DNA of 27,610 nucleotides from Amphritea sp. (GTDB lineage: Bacteria > Pseudomonadota > Gammaproteobacteria > Pseudomonadales > Balneatricaceae): positions 1 through 27,610 of the forward strand of contig JAGPUU010000170.1 in the NCBI GenBank assembly GCA_018067325.1, in the 5' to 3' direction. Positions 26,259 through 27,610 of the stretch are shown piece by piece. The notes under the pieces are model-generated. The model was not told where the DNA came from, ran no database searches, and worked only from the letters and a program-made list of their open reading frames with translations. The first letter of the stretch is position 1. Every line of letters begins with the position of its first letter. Position numbers and translations under genes: made by a program.

Positions 26259-26451
26259 CCATTAGATCTGTTACACAGGTTGTGAGGAAGTATAGCTTTA
26301 GTAATATGGGTTGTTTTGCCCAAGTCGATCGTAAGTAGATGAGTGAACTACACTCTGGGATACAGACTAAAGCAGTTTTTCCACCGCTATTAATCCTTAT
26401 AAGATAACCTTTAGCCCACACTTACTAAGCTATGCAGTTCGGGCATCCCCC

Positions 26452-27081
26452 TTAAATATTTTCATCTGGATGGGCCCTTGAAAAAGCATCTATGTTTTGG
26501 CAGTTGGACTCAATACGTTTAATAACTTTCAGCTGATCCGTTTCAATCTTGAATCGCTGTGCGTTATATAACTGAGGAATAAGGCAGATATCAGCCAGGG
26601 TGGGCTGGTCTCCAATGCTGAAGTCACCTGTCTTGTTAGAGGCGCTGAGGAACTCCTCTAATGATTCCAACCCCACTAACATCCAATGTCGGTACCATGC
26701 TTTTCGCTGCTCACCGGTAACCCCCACCTCATCCGACAGGTAGTTCAACACCCTGAGATTATTAATCGGGTGGATATCGGACGCGATCATGCCCACGATT
26801 GAGCGCATCATCGCTCGCTCGTTGATATCCGTAGGAATAATAGATGGCTCAGTTACCTTTTCATCAAGGTATTCACAGATAGCAATTGACTGATGAATAA
26901 GCTGACCATCATCTTCAAGAAGAGGAACTAAACCCTGGGGGTTTTTTAGCAGATAATCCCTGTTCCGCTGCGCGCCTTGTACGAGATCAACCGGGATTTG
27001 TGTATACGCAATTTTCTTTAGATTCAGCGCAATCCGAACTCTATAAGCTGCAGATGAACGAAAATAGTCATATAAAATCAT
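26452..27081 (-). CDS. maiA: maleylacetoacetate/maleylpyruvate isomerase (zeta-class GST)
   Basis: A 209-residue glutathione transferase of the zeta class. The N-terminal thioredoxin-like domain starts with YDYFRSSAAYRVRIALNLK, where the SSxxYRVRIAL motif marks the family; the usual SSC is SSA here. QSIAICEYLDE and the C-terminal helical domain with FSIGDQPTLADICLIPQLYNA follow. It isomerises the maleyl product of homogentisate or gentisate ring cleavage using glutathione. Which substrate is used cannot be read from the sequence. AAGG seven bases before the ATG supports the start. It follows the VOC gene by 48 bases. Confidence 0.88.
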   Translation of the reverse strand: MILYDYFRSSAAYRVRIALNLKKIAYTQIPVDLVQGAQRNRDYLLKNPQGLVPLLEDDGQLIHQSIAICEYLDEKVTEPSIIPTDINERAMMRSIVGMIASDIHPINNLRVLNYLSDEVGVTGEQRKAWYRHWMLVGLESLEEFLSASNKTGDFSIGDQPTLADICLIPQLYNAQRFKIETDQLKVIKRIESNCQNIDAFSRAHPDENI

Positions 27082-27129
27082 CTCGAAACCTTAATGAAAA
27101 TTATCATAAATGAAGATTAGGCAATCGGT

Positions 27130-27610
27130 CTAAGAGAACTCTTCATCATGTAACCAGGCGGCATGCTTAGGTGCTTTTTTAGTCTGGCTCCACTCCTCTA
27201 ACATTAGAGGGGCGACTTCAGCCAACTGCTTCATCTGTTCCGGAGTGCCTGAACGATAGGTCAACTCCAAACGATGACCATTAGGATCAAAGAAATAAAT
27301 CGAGTGTATGATACCGTGATTTGTTACCCCTAAAACATCAAGCCCTTTAGATTCAAGCTCTGCTTGTGCTTCAAGCAGCGCATCCCGATCTTCCACTTCG
27401 AAAGCGATATGCTGAACCCATTCAGGAGTATTAAGATCTCTGCTCATTCTCGGAGAGTTGGGCAATTCAAAAAAAGCCAGAATATTGCCATGGCCTGCAT
27501 CCAGAAACAGATGCATATAAGGATCTGGCTCTTTAGTCGAGGGGACTTTGTCTTCAGCAATCGCAACTAAAAAGTCCATATTCAGATAATACTTATAAAA
27601 CTCTACCGTT
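27130..27610 (-). CDS. VOC (glyoxalase-fold) family protein, N-terminus outside the window
   Basis: The reading frame stays open to the right edge. The residues before the ATG at 27579 (TVEFYKYYLN) are the normal first helix of a VOC domain, so that ATG is internal and the gene is partial. At least 159 residues are visible. The second half ends with HIAFEV, then SIYFFDPNGHRLEL with a metal-site Glu. Some VOC proteins open aromatic rings or isomerise; the function here is unknown. It is upstream of maiA on the same strand, so probably in one operon. Confidence 0.85.
   Translation of the reverse strand, partial: TVEFYKYYLNMDFLVAIAEDKVPSTKEPDPYMHLFLDAGHGNILAFFELPNSPRMSRDLNTPEWVQHIAFEVEDRDALLEAQAELESKGLDVLGVTNHGIIHSIYFFDPNGHRLELTYRSGTPEQMKQLAEVAPLMLEEWSQTKKAPKHAAWLHDEEFS

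Noticed and set aside
26236..26421. 61-residue open frame on the minus strand after maiA
   Set aside because: It overlaps the terminator hairpin, has no ribosome site and resembles no family.
1..27610. Defence system, prophage, integron or CRISPR array
   Set aside because: No nuclease, helicase, integrase, transposase, phage structural gene or regularly spaced repeat is visible on either strand.

Overview
This is a protein-dense stretch (about 46% GC by eye) of a gammaproteobacterial chromosome. The gene set suggests a marine Oceanospirillales-type heterotroph: an Xps-like type II secretion operon, an ECF sigma/ChrR pair with its lipid-modifying cluster, a dimethylglycine/sarcosine-dehydrogenase-like enzyme next to PurU, and an aromatic-type regulator. 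The taxonomic placement is inference from gene content. I saw no tRNA, rRNA, CRISPR array, insertion sequence or prophage.

Layout. (1) 1-7260, plus strand: a small exported protein of unknown function, a subtilisin-like protease broken by an in-frame stop, then the distal part of a type II secretion operon (gspL, gspM, gspN/C-like, gspD), closed by a strong bidirectional terminator. (2) 7261-8729, minus strand: sigma factor, ChrR-type zinc/cupin anti-sigma factor and a small Trp-rich protein in one operon. (3) 8881-12326, plus strand: FAD oxidase, DUF1365 protein and cyclopropane-fatty-acid-synthase-like methyltransferase, overlapping genes. (4) 12391-16335, minus strand: a separate HDOD gene, then a tightly overlapping operon reading DUF2878, chalcone-isomerase-like, DUF3833 lipoprotein, SDR, NTF2-like. 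(5) 16576-19089: a four-CBS/PAS/GGDEF/EAL protein. (6) 19386-23908: LysR regulator divergent from a DMGDH-like FAD/GcvT enzyme and purU. (7) 23967-27610: AraC regulator divergent from a two-domain OsmC protein, then maiA and a VOC protein (cut by the window edge) on the minus strand.

How it fits together. The most coherent system is regions 2-4. Elements resembling the promoter of RpoE/ChrR (ECF11) sigma factors, TGATCY then 18-19 bases then TA, sit before the sigma gene, the FAD-oxidase operon and the DUF2878 operon. The reading is one singlet-oxygen-type regulon of about eleven genes that modifies or protects membrane lipids. For two of these promoters the predicted transcription start falls on the first base of the annotated ATG, so those mRNAs may be leaderless or the starts may lie downstream. 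Region 6 looks like one-carbon metabolism: demethylation of a methylated amine feeding tetrahydrofolate, with PurU releasing formate. Region 7 hints at aromatic-acid catabolism with glutathione-dependent isomerisation.
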